Shown piece by piece: positions 17,766-30,773 of a DNA stretch of 64,000 nt. The DNA comes from Gymnothorax reevesii. Taxonomy: Eukaryota > Chordata > Actinopteri > Anguilliformes > Muraenidae. The position numbers and the translations under genes are program-made. Location of the stretch: assembly GCA_029721435.1 (NCBI GenBank), contig CM056583.1:52679620-52743619 (forward strand), given 5' to 3'. The notes under the pieces are model-generated. The model was not told where the DNA came from and did not search any database. It worked only from the letters and a program-made list of their open reading frames with translations. Position 1 is the first letter of the stretch. Each line of letters begins with the position of its first letter.

Positions 17766-20669
17766 ACATGCTCCCTTGACTGTGTTAAGTGTCCGCCTGT
17801 AATTCAGAAATGTTCTGGCTGACATTTTTCAGCTGCACAGTTTATTCAGTCCTTGACTGCCTCCTAATTTAATCTTTTAACGTGGTTTATTTTGGCTGTG
17901 CTTGATTGGTTGTGGAATTTGACAGTAACCTATGAGTGATTTGTATACTGTAAACCAAATTTAGGTTTTTCAGAAGTGCAGGTGTAGGATTTCACTGAAC
18001 TTAAAGTCCAACGTTCATAGCATTTTGGAGTGGCCAGAGAATGAAGACTAAGGTAATTAGTCATTCAAGGGGGACCTATTTTTTTAGAAAAAAATGGGGC
18101 CAATGCTTGTGCAGTCTTTCTACTATGGTGCAAGACATCTGATTTGTACTTAGCAAGCTCTCAACCAAGATTAGCTTAGTAGCGGATTGGGTGTTGTAGA
18201 ACGACTGAAGGCCTAAAACAAAACTTTTACCCTCATCAGCTGTGGTGACATATGATGTTTCACTCACTATGGAAGCGCATGTGTGTAGACTTCAGCATGA
18301 TTTTCAAAGCCAACAGTCCTGGAGATTTTCATTCTTTGCATCTAATCAGGCACTGAGGTAGACCAGAGTCAGTAAGCTGGTGACAACTGGGACCATCCAG
18401 CTGCATTAAGCAGTCAACTTCTGGGAGGCCTAGAAAAGCTACCTGTGCTTTTGTCTTTGAGGGTCGAATCTGATTGTCCTTGCTTTAGTCCTGTGGTTTT
18501 CGGGCATAGTCAGTGGAGACCACTGTTTGCTGGCGATCATTGTGACAAAAAATGCGATCCCAGAAGTCTTGAAAACTAATGATTTTCTTTTTCATTAGTA
18601 TGTTAAATGACCTCTCAAAACGTAAAACGAAGATTAAGTCAGGTATAACATCACATGCTATGAAGATTTAACTACTCATCAGTGGTAGTGCGTAATAATT
18701 TCCATCCATTCTCTATACCGCTTCTTCTTCACCAAGGTCGCAGGGGGAGCTGGAGCCTTTGTGCTCAGTAATTTGTTGTACCAAATTGTATAAACAGAGG
18801 TAAAAGATCATTTTTCTGATGTAATGTGATTTCAAGATTATAAATCTCTTTCGGCATGAAACCTGCCTCAGAAAAATTCAGTAAATGTCGGAGTGGAATC
18901 CATTGCGTACTTTGCACTCTAAAACTCCGCAGCTTTGTGATTCAGTGTCTCTGGCAGGGACATTGAAAACCCATTTTCTCCTGTTTAGTCATGGTTTGAA
19001 CACAGACCAGTGCATTTCACACTTCAGTCTCCCCTGTCTATTAACATTCATGTTTAAGCCTGATGTACTGTAAGTAATTCATTGACCCTCTCCTGTTGGC
19101 ACTGCATGATATAGCCTCATTAGTATGGGATTTATGGTAAACATGCAGTCGAGGGGATGGTTCATGTTGAACAGTAGTGGTGGAAAATGTCTCGAAGGCC
19201 TTTCTTGCATGTTCGGTTCTATCTCCGGCTGCGATCAGTGTCCTAAGGGGAAAACGCCATGGGAAACATTTTGTTCTGAGTGTTTTAATGAGGCTTTCTT
19301 CTTCTATAAACACAGGCGTTTAACTCTGGGGTAATAAAGAAATCAGACTTGCAAATAAGCAGGTTTACTCCCCTACAGAAAACCTTATTAGTGTGCCAAG
19401 GCTTCACGTGTGAATCGGTACTGACCCCAATCATGGTTCACTATGAACATTGCTCATTTCATAACACACAGTTGGCTCCGCGGTGTACTGTAAATACACG
19501 TTTATGCTGTGTGTGTGTGTGTGTGTATATGGAAAGCACTGGCACCATGTTAGGACTGTGGTTTTAGATCTCATCAAAATGGCAAAACAAAAACCATGGA
19601 GCATTAAAAAATTCTGAATTAATTTTTCAGGTGCTTCCGGTTTTAACCTGTGCTACAAGTGAAAACTAATATTTCACAGTCAGGCTATAGAGCAAGATGG
19701 TATTATGCATTTTCCCCCCTCAAAAAAAAGGGTAGTTTGCTTTGCATCCATTCCCCTGAGAGTAAATTCTCTACACTCCTTAATACACCGACACCATGCC
19801 CCAGATGGAAATTTCAGCATGACTTGTCTCTGGTCTGAGCTTCTCCCACTCGCTGCAGACGCTTAATGTAGTCATCCGGCATTACCGATTCCTCACTTTG
19901 CAGACATACAATTTGTGAATTTTCGTTCTCGTATAGAAGACAACAATATTCACCGTTGTCCCAGAATGGTGTGTGTCATGTATTGTACTTTTTCAAGCCT
20001 GTGTCAAAAACTGTTGCAAGCTCTTCCATGGATTGACAGATTCCAGATAGGAGTAAAACAAAACATCTTGTTCACCTTAATTCAGGTTTCCTTGCATGCC
20101 CTGCCTTTAGTGACCAAACTTGTTTGTTTATTATGGGGTAAATCCACTTTCTAGACTGAAAATCCTCTGGACAGCAAGCAGCTGATAAGTGAAGATAAAC
20201 AGAGATGGCATTCACTACAGCGTCAGCTGTAGCTTTTTTTTAACAGGCAAGTCAAACTATAGAGTTTGACATTAGAGGAGACCCGCTTTTAACCCACGTA
20301 TTCTGAAAACGACCTTTGTAGCCACAGCAACAGAGAGGGACGCCTGCCAAGGCAACAGGTGTTCAAAGCCAGTAAACACAGTTACACAACCTGACCCTCT
20401 AGACACTGTCTCATTCTACAGGAAGTCCCATCTGAAGTTGATAGGACCTTGGCAGGGGATCTCCAGTCATTTTATATCCCCACCCTGTCTACATGCCTTG
20501 GCACACACAAATGCAATCATTGTAAAAGCAACTCTTACGAAGCGCATAGTACGCGTACTGTACACGTGGTCCGTACTGCACTGAGTGAGTTAACACTGAA
20601 CGTTTTATTGAGTGCATGTTTTATGAGAAAAATGTGGTTCCTTTGCATTCACAAGGTCATATGTATATG
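17766..20669. other. Gene-free stretch downstream of arrdc3
   Basis: No gene could be supported. It contains a short dispersed-repeat piece at 18703-18772 (CCATCCATTCTCTATACCGC, then a GTCGCAGGGGGAGCTGGAGCC-like word) and a (GT)n run near 19509-19527. The rest looks single-copy and AT-rich. Confidence 0.5.
18703..18772 (+). repeat. Short fish dispersed-repeat fragment
   Basis: CCATCCATTCTCTATACCGC followed by CGCAGGGGGAGCTGGAGCC is the conserved piece of a very common fish repeat, often seen as the tail of non-LTR elements. It is only about 70 bp here. Confidence 0.55.
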
Positions 20670-22290
20670 CAGCCCCAATTCTGAAAAAAGTTGGCCATCA
20701 TGAAAAAAGCAAATAAAATCAAATGGGAATGATTTCATCTCTGCAAAAATCAAAGAAATGAAAATAAAGTCCACCTGACCAAGCATTTTAATCTAGTAAT
20801 TAGACTTAAGAGGTAATAGAAATGAGTATTTTATCTCATGAGACAAAATCAAGCCACTGTGAGATAATTTTAAATGACTTCTAGATTTGTCAAAGGTATA
20901 GTAAAACTTCACTTGTCAAGCTCATGGTAACTTAAAATAAGCTAGTGTCGTCACCTTGAGGGAGAAAAATTAAGAATTTAAGTCTCATTGTAACACTAAA
21001 ATACTAATACTCTTTTTGCAGTGAAAAGTCCATTCTCCCTCCACCCTATTAAAAACAAAATAATAATGTTCCATTGTGTGAATTGAATTACTTATTGAAA
21101 ATCCACAATGTGATGACTGCAACTGAGCCCAAAAACTTGGCACAGTCAATTGCGTAACATCACTATGTCTTTAAATCACCCTCATCAAGCCTTGGGGCAC
21201 TTAAGACACTAGTTGGTCAATGTTAGCGAGGGGAATTTCCCCTCATTCCTCTATCATGCTGGTCTTCAGCTCTCCAATTGTATGGAGGTTTTGTTGCTAC
21301 ATAGTTCGCTTCAGAATATACCATACATTTTCAATCAGAGACATATGTTTACTACAGGAGGGAAAATGTAGCATTCTCCACTCTCTGTTTAGGCAGCCCT
21401 GTACTAGTAATTTATGTAGCAAGTGGTTTGACGTTGTTCTTTGAAGAGAAAATGTTTTGATGGTAGCTTACATTGCTCCAAAATTTGTACATATCTTGCT
21501 GCCCTTGCAAATGTGCATTTTAGCTATGCCATGTGCACTGGCACACCCCGATACCATGACAGATAATGGCTTCTGAAGGTTGCTTTTTACATCTTTAGTA
21601 TGAAGAACACGGAAGCTCTTTTGCCAAAAAACATTTTAAATGTTGACTAGTCTGACCACAAAACACACTTCCACTGTGATATTGTCCATCTCAGATGACC
21701 TTGAGTCAAGAGATGGCACTTTTGGACAATGTTGATGCATGGCTTTGGTTTTGCATAGCTAAACGTTACTTTGCTTGTGTGGTGGTTGTAGCTAATGGTG
21801 TTGATTTACATATGCTTACCAAAGTATTCCTCAGCCCATGTCGTGATATCCCTTGCAGAGGCACGACAGTGAATGTGAGGTCGGAGATCACATGAATTCA
21901 GAAGTGGTTTTTGGCCTTGTCCTTCACACTCTGAGATTTGACCAGATTCCTTCCATTGTTGATATTACACATTACTGAGTGTGAAATTCCCAAAATCCAA
22001 TAATTTGTCTCTGGGGAACATTTTTTTAAAAGTGATGGATTTAAAGATTACACATCCGTTGGCAAATTGGTGAGACTAGGCCCTTCACCAAGTGTAGCTC
22101 TTGAGAAACAAAGCATTTTTGCGGCTCCTTTTATACTATAACAAGATTGCCTGCCTGTTTGACATAACTTGTTTACCATTACCTTCGTATTGCAACTTGT
22201 GACATCATTAGTTGAACATGTTCCATTTATTCAGTTTTATAAATATTGTATCATTCTTACTTTATCTGTGATTAATAATGAAATTTGAAA
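20670..22290 (-). mobile_element. Decayed Tc1-like transposon
   Basis: The left boundary (GCAGCCCCAATTCTGAAAAAA) resembles the CAACCCCAATTC-type terminus of fish Tc1-like families. Between 21400 and 21900 the minus strand translates, with stops and shifts, to transposase pieces such as LRWTISQWKCVLWSD and a later RYVQILEQ-type block, comparable with the element at 29119-30773. The right terminus is uncertain. Confidence 0.55.
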
Positions 22291-23689
22291 CGTTGTGTGT
22301 ATTTCTATATTTTGGTCTATCCTCAGAAGAGAGCAAAAACCAGTAACTAAAAAATATACATTTCCATGGTCCTGTAACCTGTAACACCTTTAGTAAATAA
22401 GTAGCGTGGATAGCGTTCCTTCTCTCATCACAATTTAATAATTAATATGACTTTGAATTCCTGAGCAGATATGGAAGATAGGTTATTTGTAATCTGGTAC
22501 ACATAGGCCAGAACTTTGTGTGTAGGTTTATATATATACACACACACACACCATATATGCATACTATTCATTTGAGTATGGGGCATGAATGCGGCCACAC
22601 AGCCATCCGGCTAACATGCCAAAAATACAGTACAAATACTGTACATTACTGAAGCAGTTGCATATGTTAACCACTACAACCTCCAGTCATATTTTTAGAG
22701 GTGAACACTAGAAACAAAACATCTAGTACAATTTTATGATAGCTGACCTTTTTTAGTTTACCATAACATTCACTCTTCTGTAATGATTTATTAGGCTTGC
22801 TCTGATGGTGAGAAGGTTGTTTTGTGATGCACAAGTGCTAAGCACAAATTGCCCAAGTAAGTTTGCATAGCTTGGTAAACTAAAAGAAGCTTCATCCTTT
22901 AATGCCAAGAATTCTGGGAGGCTGACGTGAAAAACTTTAGCCGTCTCATCTCTCCTGAGTCACAAATGTACATCGGGTGCCAGGCTTCACTGAGCGACTA
23001 CCGTGGAACAGCAGGTGGTAAAAAGGGTCTGACTGCTCCGCCCACCTGCCTCAAACAGAAGGGAGCAGTGGAGGAGTGGGAGTTATCGAGGTTCCCAACT
23101 CCACATTCCTCACAGGGCAGGGGTCAGACACAGTCGGCATGTCTCATATCGCAAAGTCACCGAAAACAGGGCTTCATCCTGAATCACGACAACCATGCTG
23201 ACCAGAATGTATTCAGAAAATTCCGCATTTTCCGTGTTCCTTTTTCCAAAGGAGAACATAAGCCTGCTACCATTATCTGAGACGGTAAGATTTTTGAATG
23301 TATTGACCCCTGGAACGTTAACAACTGAACCCCCCCACCTCCACCCCCAATCTCCTCTCTCTTTTCTTTGTCTATTCTCAGTCTTATCTCATTTCCTCTA
23401 ATATGTCTCTCTACCACAGAAAGAGGTTTTTCCCTTGTGAAAATTCTGGATTATTTGGTGCTTCACATCAAGTGCAATGAACATGACGTCAGCGGCATTA
23501 AATACCAAATTGGTTCAACAGGAAGAATGTAAATAAAAATCTTAGTGAATCTTGATTTGTAACTCTTCACTGACTTGTATGAAATTGAAATTGGTGGGAC
23601 AATAGCACACTCACCACAGTGGTACGTCAGCTTTCCTTTTAAGAGCCTTCCACGCAATCGTTTGGAGACACCAATTGTTCCAGTTTAGA
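22291..23689. other. Gene-free stretch with a GC-richer block
   Basis: No gene. A (TA)/(CA) run is at 22530-22552. From about 22920 to 23230 the sequence is less AT-rich than its surroundings and has two E-box-like CAGGTG/CACCTG words (near 23014 and 23043). A C-rich stretch occurs at 23330-23350. Confidence 0.4.
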
Positions 23690-24210
23690 AGGATTGGCAC
23701 TCTTCCTTCATATGCCTCTTCAGCTGCTGAGGTGTCACGGGTCTTCATTGTTGTTTTTTGACGTTCTGAACGTACATTATGTGTTCAACAGGAGACAGGT
23801 CTGGACTGCATGTATGCTGGACTGCAAGCTGCAATACCCTATTAGGATGCCATGCTATGCTGCTGTAATACAGGCAGAATGTTGCCCGCCATGGCTACGT
23901 TTAAATAAGCCAGAGCATCCCTGTAAAGATTCACCCATCCAACAGCATGTTGCTCAAAAATGCATGTAATGGTCCCTCAGCATCAATGTTATCATTACAT
24001 TTGTTCAAATTACCCATGCCATGGGCACTAACACTGTTGTGTACCTTGGCAGAAGATGGCTTTTTAACCATTTGTTGGTACCAATCGGGATGCTCCTTTC
24101 TGTACAGTTGACTGTGCAACTGATCCTCTTGGAGTTTGATGGAGTTGAGTGTAGGATGTATGCTATATAGGTCTGTGATGTTCAACATCAATCTCAAATA
24201 ACCATGTATG
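23690..24210 (-). mobile_element. Decayed Tc1-like transposon fragment
   Basis: The strand and wording (GGAGACAGGTCTGGACTGCA, then TTACCCATGCCATGGGCACT) match the transposase region of a fish Tc1-like family read on the minus strand. The conserved SPDL and QQDNA regions are scrambled. No terminal repeats were located. Confidence 0.55.
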
Positions 24211-25183
24211 GACTGATGGAAGCACAGAATAATCTGAAAAGTTATTTTATGCTAAAAGGTCATGACTCTCCTTTGAGAAGAAGCCTAGCTGGAACCCTGA
24301 AAAACACCCCCAAGGACCGTACACTTTTTTTTGGCTATCGCTGTGTGTTTACGTCAGCCTTGTTTTTTGTGAGTTACACCCCCATAAATCCAACAAGCAC
24401 TAAATAATGGAGCATACAGGAAGGTTCCCAGCTTTGAAATAGAAGAGGAGCACTCCATTTTGACATTCTGCTCATGGGCTGCACAAAATTGAAAGGGATG
24501 TATCCTTCACAGTGCCAAAAATCTGACCGCATCAATTTTGAGATGTGTCATTTTATTTTCATGAAAGTTTTAATAAAGGTAATTCTGAACTATTCTTCAA
24601 CCACCACTGGGATCATATCAATTCTTTCACAGTACTGTTGAAAGTCTGAGAAAAATCAAGACTGATTTGTGTTATTTTGAAGTTATCATAAGACTTACGA
24701 CATTTGCCACTATTATACTGTATACTGAGGACTATAAAGTTGTTACTGTGGTTGCAAATTTGGTTGTAGGCTTTCCAAAAATCGCCTAGACACCCTCTGA
24801 GGCCATCAGAAAAGGGACATTCTAAATATTTTTACATCTTTGTCAAAGCTTCAGAGGTGCACTTTGCATAGCTATATAAGATATCCAAATATATCATTAC
24901 TCTTATTGAAATGCTTAAACAAAAGGTCTTCAGATGTCTAGATGGGATATTTGTACTGGATATTTGTCCCAATTAATGCATGTAGGACTAAAATGTGACA
25001 AGACTTCCAAGGCCAAATATGTAGTGGCCTTCCATTCAAAAAACATCAAATGGTTCAGTAGAATCATTCAATATTATCTCCATTCATTCTAATCATAATA
25101 GGATTTTGGTTTGTTTTCTTCTTGAAATGGGTTAAAAATATAATTTATTTTTCCTTTAAAAAAAAAGCCAAAGAACTGTTTTC

Positions 25184-25215
<32 letters not shown>

Positions 25216-25582
25216 GCCTTCTGCCAATCTCCCGCTCTTTCCTTATGCCGGGAAATGCTGCGGAGTACAGTCAGCACTGACTCATACCATGCTTGGCTGC
25301 AGATTCTCCACGCACACTTTCAGCTGATTCATCACAGCCAATGAGGTACAAGTATTGAAGCCACACCTCTAGGGTGCCTTTCATGTTCCGCCCCCATAAG
25401 TTTGCTTGTCAGGGGCAGTTGCAGTCTCGGGGAATGCCCTGTTATCCATGACAGCCCCTAACTGGGCCCCATGTCACTTCTTAGGGCTGCGGTTGGACAG
25501 TTCCTGTCTCTTTGCCTTCCACCAGCTTCCATGTTCCTGGAAAGAATTTTTGGTTTTTACACAGGCTGTAGTCAGCAGACTT
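24211..25582. other. Gene-free stretch
   Basis: No supported gene or clear repeat apart from a (CT)n microsatellite. The part at 25230-25500 is less AT-rich than its surroundings. Confidence 0.45.
25187..25214. repeat. (CT)n microsatellite
   Basis: Fourteen CT dinucleotides in a row. Confidence 0.95.
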
Positions 25583-25660
25583 ACACCCATGAGCCAATAC
25601 ATTATGGCTACCTGCCTAATATGCTGTTGGTCTTTTTGTGCCACTGAAATAGCTCCATCA
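25583..25660 (-). mobile_element. Solo terminus of the Tc1-like family seen at 1-121
   Basis: CATTATGGCTACCTGCCTAA read inverted matches the GCAGGTGG...TAAT terminus at 80-121 and 36140-36183. It continues with TGTTGGTCTTTTTGTGCCAC, as in that family's sub-terminal region. No transposase follows. Confidence 0.55.
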
Positions 25661-28600
25661 AATTAACGTCCGAATGAATGCCCGGACTCTGGATTTCTTG
25701 AGTTCCTGGATTTTTTTTTCCCTCTGGATATTTAAAAAATGTATTTATGTACTTTGCTTAATATTGAAGAGAGTTTTTAGAAATTAGACAGTTCTTATTG
25801 TTGAAGGCTAAAGCATTTCTGAAATTCAGAGGCTTAAAAAGGCAGAGTCAGAAGTGGTTGTAGCTAATGTGAGGTAAATGGTAATTGTTTTCCCACAGCT
25901 CTCATAAGAAGACTCCTGTGGTTACCAGAGTGACTTCCTCCTTTGCCCGGCATTCGCTCTCTGCTCTAGGTAGCTGTGCTATTACTCACCAGTGATAAAG
26001 AACACTACTGATTTCCTGCTGAGCTCAGTTTACTCCTTTGCAGGCCCTTTGCAGGCCCTATGAAGTGAGAAATAAGATTACACGCAGATATTTCCAAACA
26101 AGCTTTTTACTGGTCAATAACACTTGAAAGATTGATTTCCGGAAGTCCACAAGTCAATATTCGTATTTTTTGAGAAACAAGATTTTAAGAATTTGACAGC
26201 TTGTGGGGATCATGTCACATGTGTTATATGTGTTAGCTGATGTACACGTTATGAAATATCATAAAAGATGTCTTAAAACATATTAGGGGACCTTCTGGCC
26301 TCTATTTTGATTCTTGGCCTTGATATTACAAACACCAGACTGCAGACTTGAGTACTTTTAGAAGCCAATGCCTCAAAATAATGAAAATTGAAATCGATTA
26401 AAAAAATTAACAGCATTATATTTTAATTCTGATGCCTAAAACAGAGCATCTTTTTGAAAATAAAACACACCACTTTCCAATTTAGTCATACTAGTATACT
26501 ATAATCATGCATGTCAAAAAGCTTCTTGAACAAAATGAATGGAAGATATGTACAGTGAAATGGAAGGTAAATGCAGCTGAACAAAGATCACAATAAAAAT
26601 CTCCATAAATTATGAATGGACAGTACCACTATCCAAACAGGTTTAAAGACTTAATTCGTCATTGATGGGGATGTGGCGTGGTAATTAGAAAGTTCATCCG
26701 AAGAATGAGCAGCTAAAAAAATTGCCTTTTGCTTCTTTTTTGCTTGTTTTTAGCCCTTGTGTCTTTCTGCCTGGGTCTTTTTTTCTTTCTTTTTTTATGC
26801 TTTTTTGGGTTGAGTCCTGACACACATCCTAGCCTGTAGTGTCAGCCATTTTGGTTAGGTTAGAAAGCTACAGTGGCTGCTGTTGGCCAACCAGTTTTCT
26901 AAGCAATGCTTTGATTGGCTGACTGGACTTGTGTTCTTGCATAAGTTTTAGACTGGACTTGGTCACCACTAGAAGTAGCTTCTTGGGGAATTTCCAATTC
27001 ACTGCTCATTTTATATTGTACTTGTATGCTTCCTTGGCCAAAATTAGTTTATGTGGCTTATTCCTCATATATGTAAGAATGGATTTCTAGTGTTATCTGA
27101 TTTTTAATGAATATGGACTTGACCTCTTATGGAAATAACCCCTTCACTTGTTTTTCCATTTGAATGAATGATTCAGAGCAAGCACCAGGACCTGGCCCAT
27201 CCCCAGAAGTTCCCTGCAAAAATTGGCGATTATCTTTTTTTTTTGCAACAAAATCAATTAAAACTGAAAAACAGAAACAGTTGTGGTAGAATGATAATTA
27301 CAACATCATTAGCATTATCTTGATTTCCATTATTTGCCTTTTTCTGTCATTATCACTAAGCATTAGCATTACCAGAAGATTCTTCTTCTGATTGTAGGAC
27401 ATCAACCTGTTATACCTTCTTTCTGTGATGGCACCAGACTCGCTGTTCTGTTTAAAGTTTCATTTCACTCCACAACTGTGTGATTTCTGGTCTGAGTCAA
27501 GGAACCGTTCTGTAATTGGCAGAAGATTCTGAGGAAGTTTAGCTTTAATACTTCAAACCAACCAATAATTAAATAAATTTCTGATTGAAAGCAGAATAGA
27601 TGGAGTTTGCATGAATTATATCAATTCTATTTTAATTGCATTGTGCTTTTCACTGGACTATCACAAAGATGCTTTTCAAAGTAAAAGTGAAAAGTGATAA
27701 AAGTGGCCAAGAGGCTCTCATTGTAGAGACTGAATGCAGGATTACATCACATAAGTTCAATGGCTTTATATAATGCATGTCAATGGTCAATATATGTAGG
27801 TTAAGCAGCTTGAATTTGGAATGGCTGATCAGGGTAACAAATCCACTGCCGCATGACCTGAGGCTGGAACCACGTTTGATGTGTGCATGAAGTCTACACA
27901 TCCCAACACCCGTCTCTTGTTATGTAACTGGTAACTGATAGCCAACATTCCTTTTTACGGAATGAAACTGTGCCCTCATAGTGCTGGCATAATGCTTGGC
28001 TTAATCTGTGCTGAGGTTGAGACAAAGTGTACTCTTTCCCAGATGAATGTTAGCTTAAAATTTATATAGTCATTGTTACCTCATGACTTTGATATTTACA
28101 AGTGAAGGTTTTCGATTTTACTATTTTTTGCCACACTTTACCATGACTCAGTAAAATGGTGTTCGACAGTTTCTGTAAAGAACGCAGTATAAATTTGAAT
28201 AAATGCATTTTCTACAGTCTATGATTACTAATTACTCACAATAAAGACTGAGCCTGTAGGAATCTCTGAGAATAACATGAACAGGTGAGATTCCACCGTG
28301 ACATCGTAGCTAATCAGTGGATACGTAGCCTCTGAATTGAACAAATTGACTCTAGTGTAAAAAGTTAATAAGAAAATCAACTGAATTCTAAATGTCTGCT
28401 TTCCCTCTTCTGAATCATTATGTTTAACAGTTCTTTGCAACTCAATTTTTAAATTTTTATCCATACCACTCAGCGTACACAATTGACTGCATAGCCTTAG
28501 TTTAAGACTAGAAAAACTCAGCTTTCCTTTGATAGTGGGAAGATTGATTTATAAGATGTAAAAGGTTTTCCGGGATGAATGCCGCAGACTCCTCGGTTTA

Positions 28601-29118
28601 ATTTATCTGCAAATGATTTATAGTTCACTTTGACACATCTCTGTTAGCACAGCAAATCCTCTATTGAAAGGCTAGTCCTCTGTTACCCCCAGCCTGTCCA
28701 TCATGGCAAGGCAATGTGGCAGAGGTGGGTAATTCCTGACCCAGGAAGATTGCCGCTGCTCATAATTAAAAGTACTCTCCACTATAAACCGCACTCACAA
28801 GTTAGTCTAATCTATAAATAAGTTTAATACAGTCTTATAAATTGTCTCCTTGGAAATGTAAGGGGCTACTGTCACTTTGTAAATGAGTTTAAGTGTGAAG
28901 GAAGAAAGAAATTTTGAATCTTTCCACAGACTTGATATGTTGCCCAGGTCAGACATGACAGTAGAAATTGTTTCTAATTCCTCCCTTACTTGTCAGTCAT
29001 GGTTTAAAGACTTTGGCACATGCTGTAGTTCAAAGATATGCTCCTGTCACGATACAGCAAAATGTTTTGTGCTCACTAAATTTCAGTCAGTGGCAAGTCA
29101 TTTTCAAAGCCTGAATTA
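25661..29118. other. Gene-free AT-rich stretch
   Basis: About 3.5 kb without a supported gene, RNA or clear repeat. The longest frames (for example 27650-27901 minus) have no recognisable domain. Confidence 0.5.
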
Positions 29119-30773
29119 CAACCTCAATTCTAAAATAGTTGAGACGAAGTGTAAATTGTGAATAAAAGCAAAATTCAATTACTTTCAGATCACATGAGCC
29201 AATATGTTATTTACAATAGAACATAGATAACATTTCAAATGTTGAAACTGAGACATTATACATTTTTATCCACAAAATGAACTTATTTCAAATTTTGGCA
29301 GTAAAAGGTCTGAAAAAAGTTGTGACACAGACAAAAAAGGGCTGAAAAAGCAATTAATATATAACAGAATCAGCTGAAAGAACAATTTTGGCAAGTAATT
29401 AAGTCAACTGGCATCAGGTGTGTAACATGATTGTCTATAAAAAGGATGTCTTTAGAAGTAAAAATGGCCAGAGGCTCTCCGACCTGTGAAGGCTTGCGTA
29501 AAAAAATTGTGGAATACTTTTTTTTTTTTAATTTCATTTCGGCATGATTGAAAATCATTTCATGACAAAAACAATGTTCCTCAACGTCAAATTGCAAAGG
29601 CTTTGAAGGTCTCATCATTGACAGTGCATAACATCATCATAATATTAAGAGAAACTGGAAAAATCTCTGTGCGTAAGGGACCATGCCGAAGACCTTTACT
29701 GGATGCCTGTGATCTTCGGGCCCTCAGCCGCCACTGCATCACTCAACAGCATGATTCTGTCATTGTCATTACTAAATGGGTCCAAGTATACTTCAAGAAA
29801 CCACTGTCAGTAAACACAGTCTGCCGTGCCATCCACAGCTGCCACCTAAAACTCTATCGTGCCAAAAGGAAGCCATTGTTGAGCATGATCCACAAGCGCT
29901 GCCGTGATCTGTGGGCCAAGGCTCATTTAAAATGGACTATAGCAAAGCGCCGAAGTGTCCTTTTGCCAGACGAGTCCAAATTTGACATTCTTTTTGGAAA
30001 TAATGGGTGTCGTGTCCTCCGGGCTAAAGAGGAGAAAGACCACCCCTCCTGTTATCAGTGTTCAGTTCAATAGCCTGCATCTCTCATGGTATGGGGATGC
30101 ATTAGTGCATATAGTGTAGGACACTTGTATGTTTTAAAAGCACCATGAATGCTGAAAGGTATATAAAGGTTTTGGAGCAACATATGCTCCCCTCCAGACG
30201 ACATCTATTCCAGGGAAGACCTTGTGTATTTCAGCTGGACAATGCAAAACCACATACTGCAGCTACAGTATTAAAACAGCATGGCTTCGTATTAGAATAG
30301 TCTGTGTGCTGAACTGGCCTGCCTGCAGTCCTGATCTTTCACCGATTTAGAACATGTGGCGCATAATTAAAGGAAAAGTCTGTCAAAGGAGACCAAAAAA
30401 ACTCTCAAGTCAAAAACTCTCCAGCCGGTGGAAACCTGTATTACGCAAGAGTGGGACCAAATTCAAATGGCTAAACTCAAGAAACTTGTCTCCCCAATGC
30501 CCAGATGCCTGCACTCTGTGTTAAAAAGAAGAGGAGATGCTACACCATGGTAAACAGGCCCCTGACCCAACCCTTTTGAGACCTGTAGCACCTGTCAAAT
30601 TTGAAATGAGCTCATTTTGTGGATTAAATTGAAAAATTTCTCAGTTTCAACATTTGCTATGTTATCTCTGTTCTATTGTGAATAAAATACTGGCTGGTGT
30701 GATTTGAAAGTCATTTTGTTTGGATTTTATTCACAATTTACACTTTGTCCCATCTACTTCAGAATTGGAGTTG
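29119..30773 (+). mobile_element. Near-complete Tc1-like transposon with ~190-bp TIRs and TA duplication
   Basis: The left end CAACCTCAATTCT and the right end, read inverted (CAACTCCAATTCT), begin terminal inverted repeats that stay alignable for about 190 bp (for example GTGTAAATTGTGAATAAAA in both). TA dinucleotides flank it at 29117-29118 and 30774-30775. The total of 1655 bp is normal for a Tc1-like element. A solo end of the same family lies at 3013-3098. Confidence 0.85.
29603..30540 (+). pseudogene. Tc1-like transposase, broken
   Basis: The longest open part (29603-30073) carries the C-terminal half of the DNA-binding region and the first catalytic Asp in LLPDESKFDILFG. The second Asp is in FQLDNAKPHTA near 30233. 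The third acidic position, in the SPDLSPI-x-NMW block, is a TAG stop at 30348-30350. Further frameshifts occur between 30073 and 30230. A transposase of this class needs all three acidic residues to bind metal, so this copy is dead. Confidence 0.8.

Noticed and set aside
22927..23280. A 117-codon open frame considered as a small gene
   Set aside because: No domain, no start context, no splice partners. The non-coding regulatory reading is more plausible, and even that is unproven.
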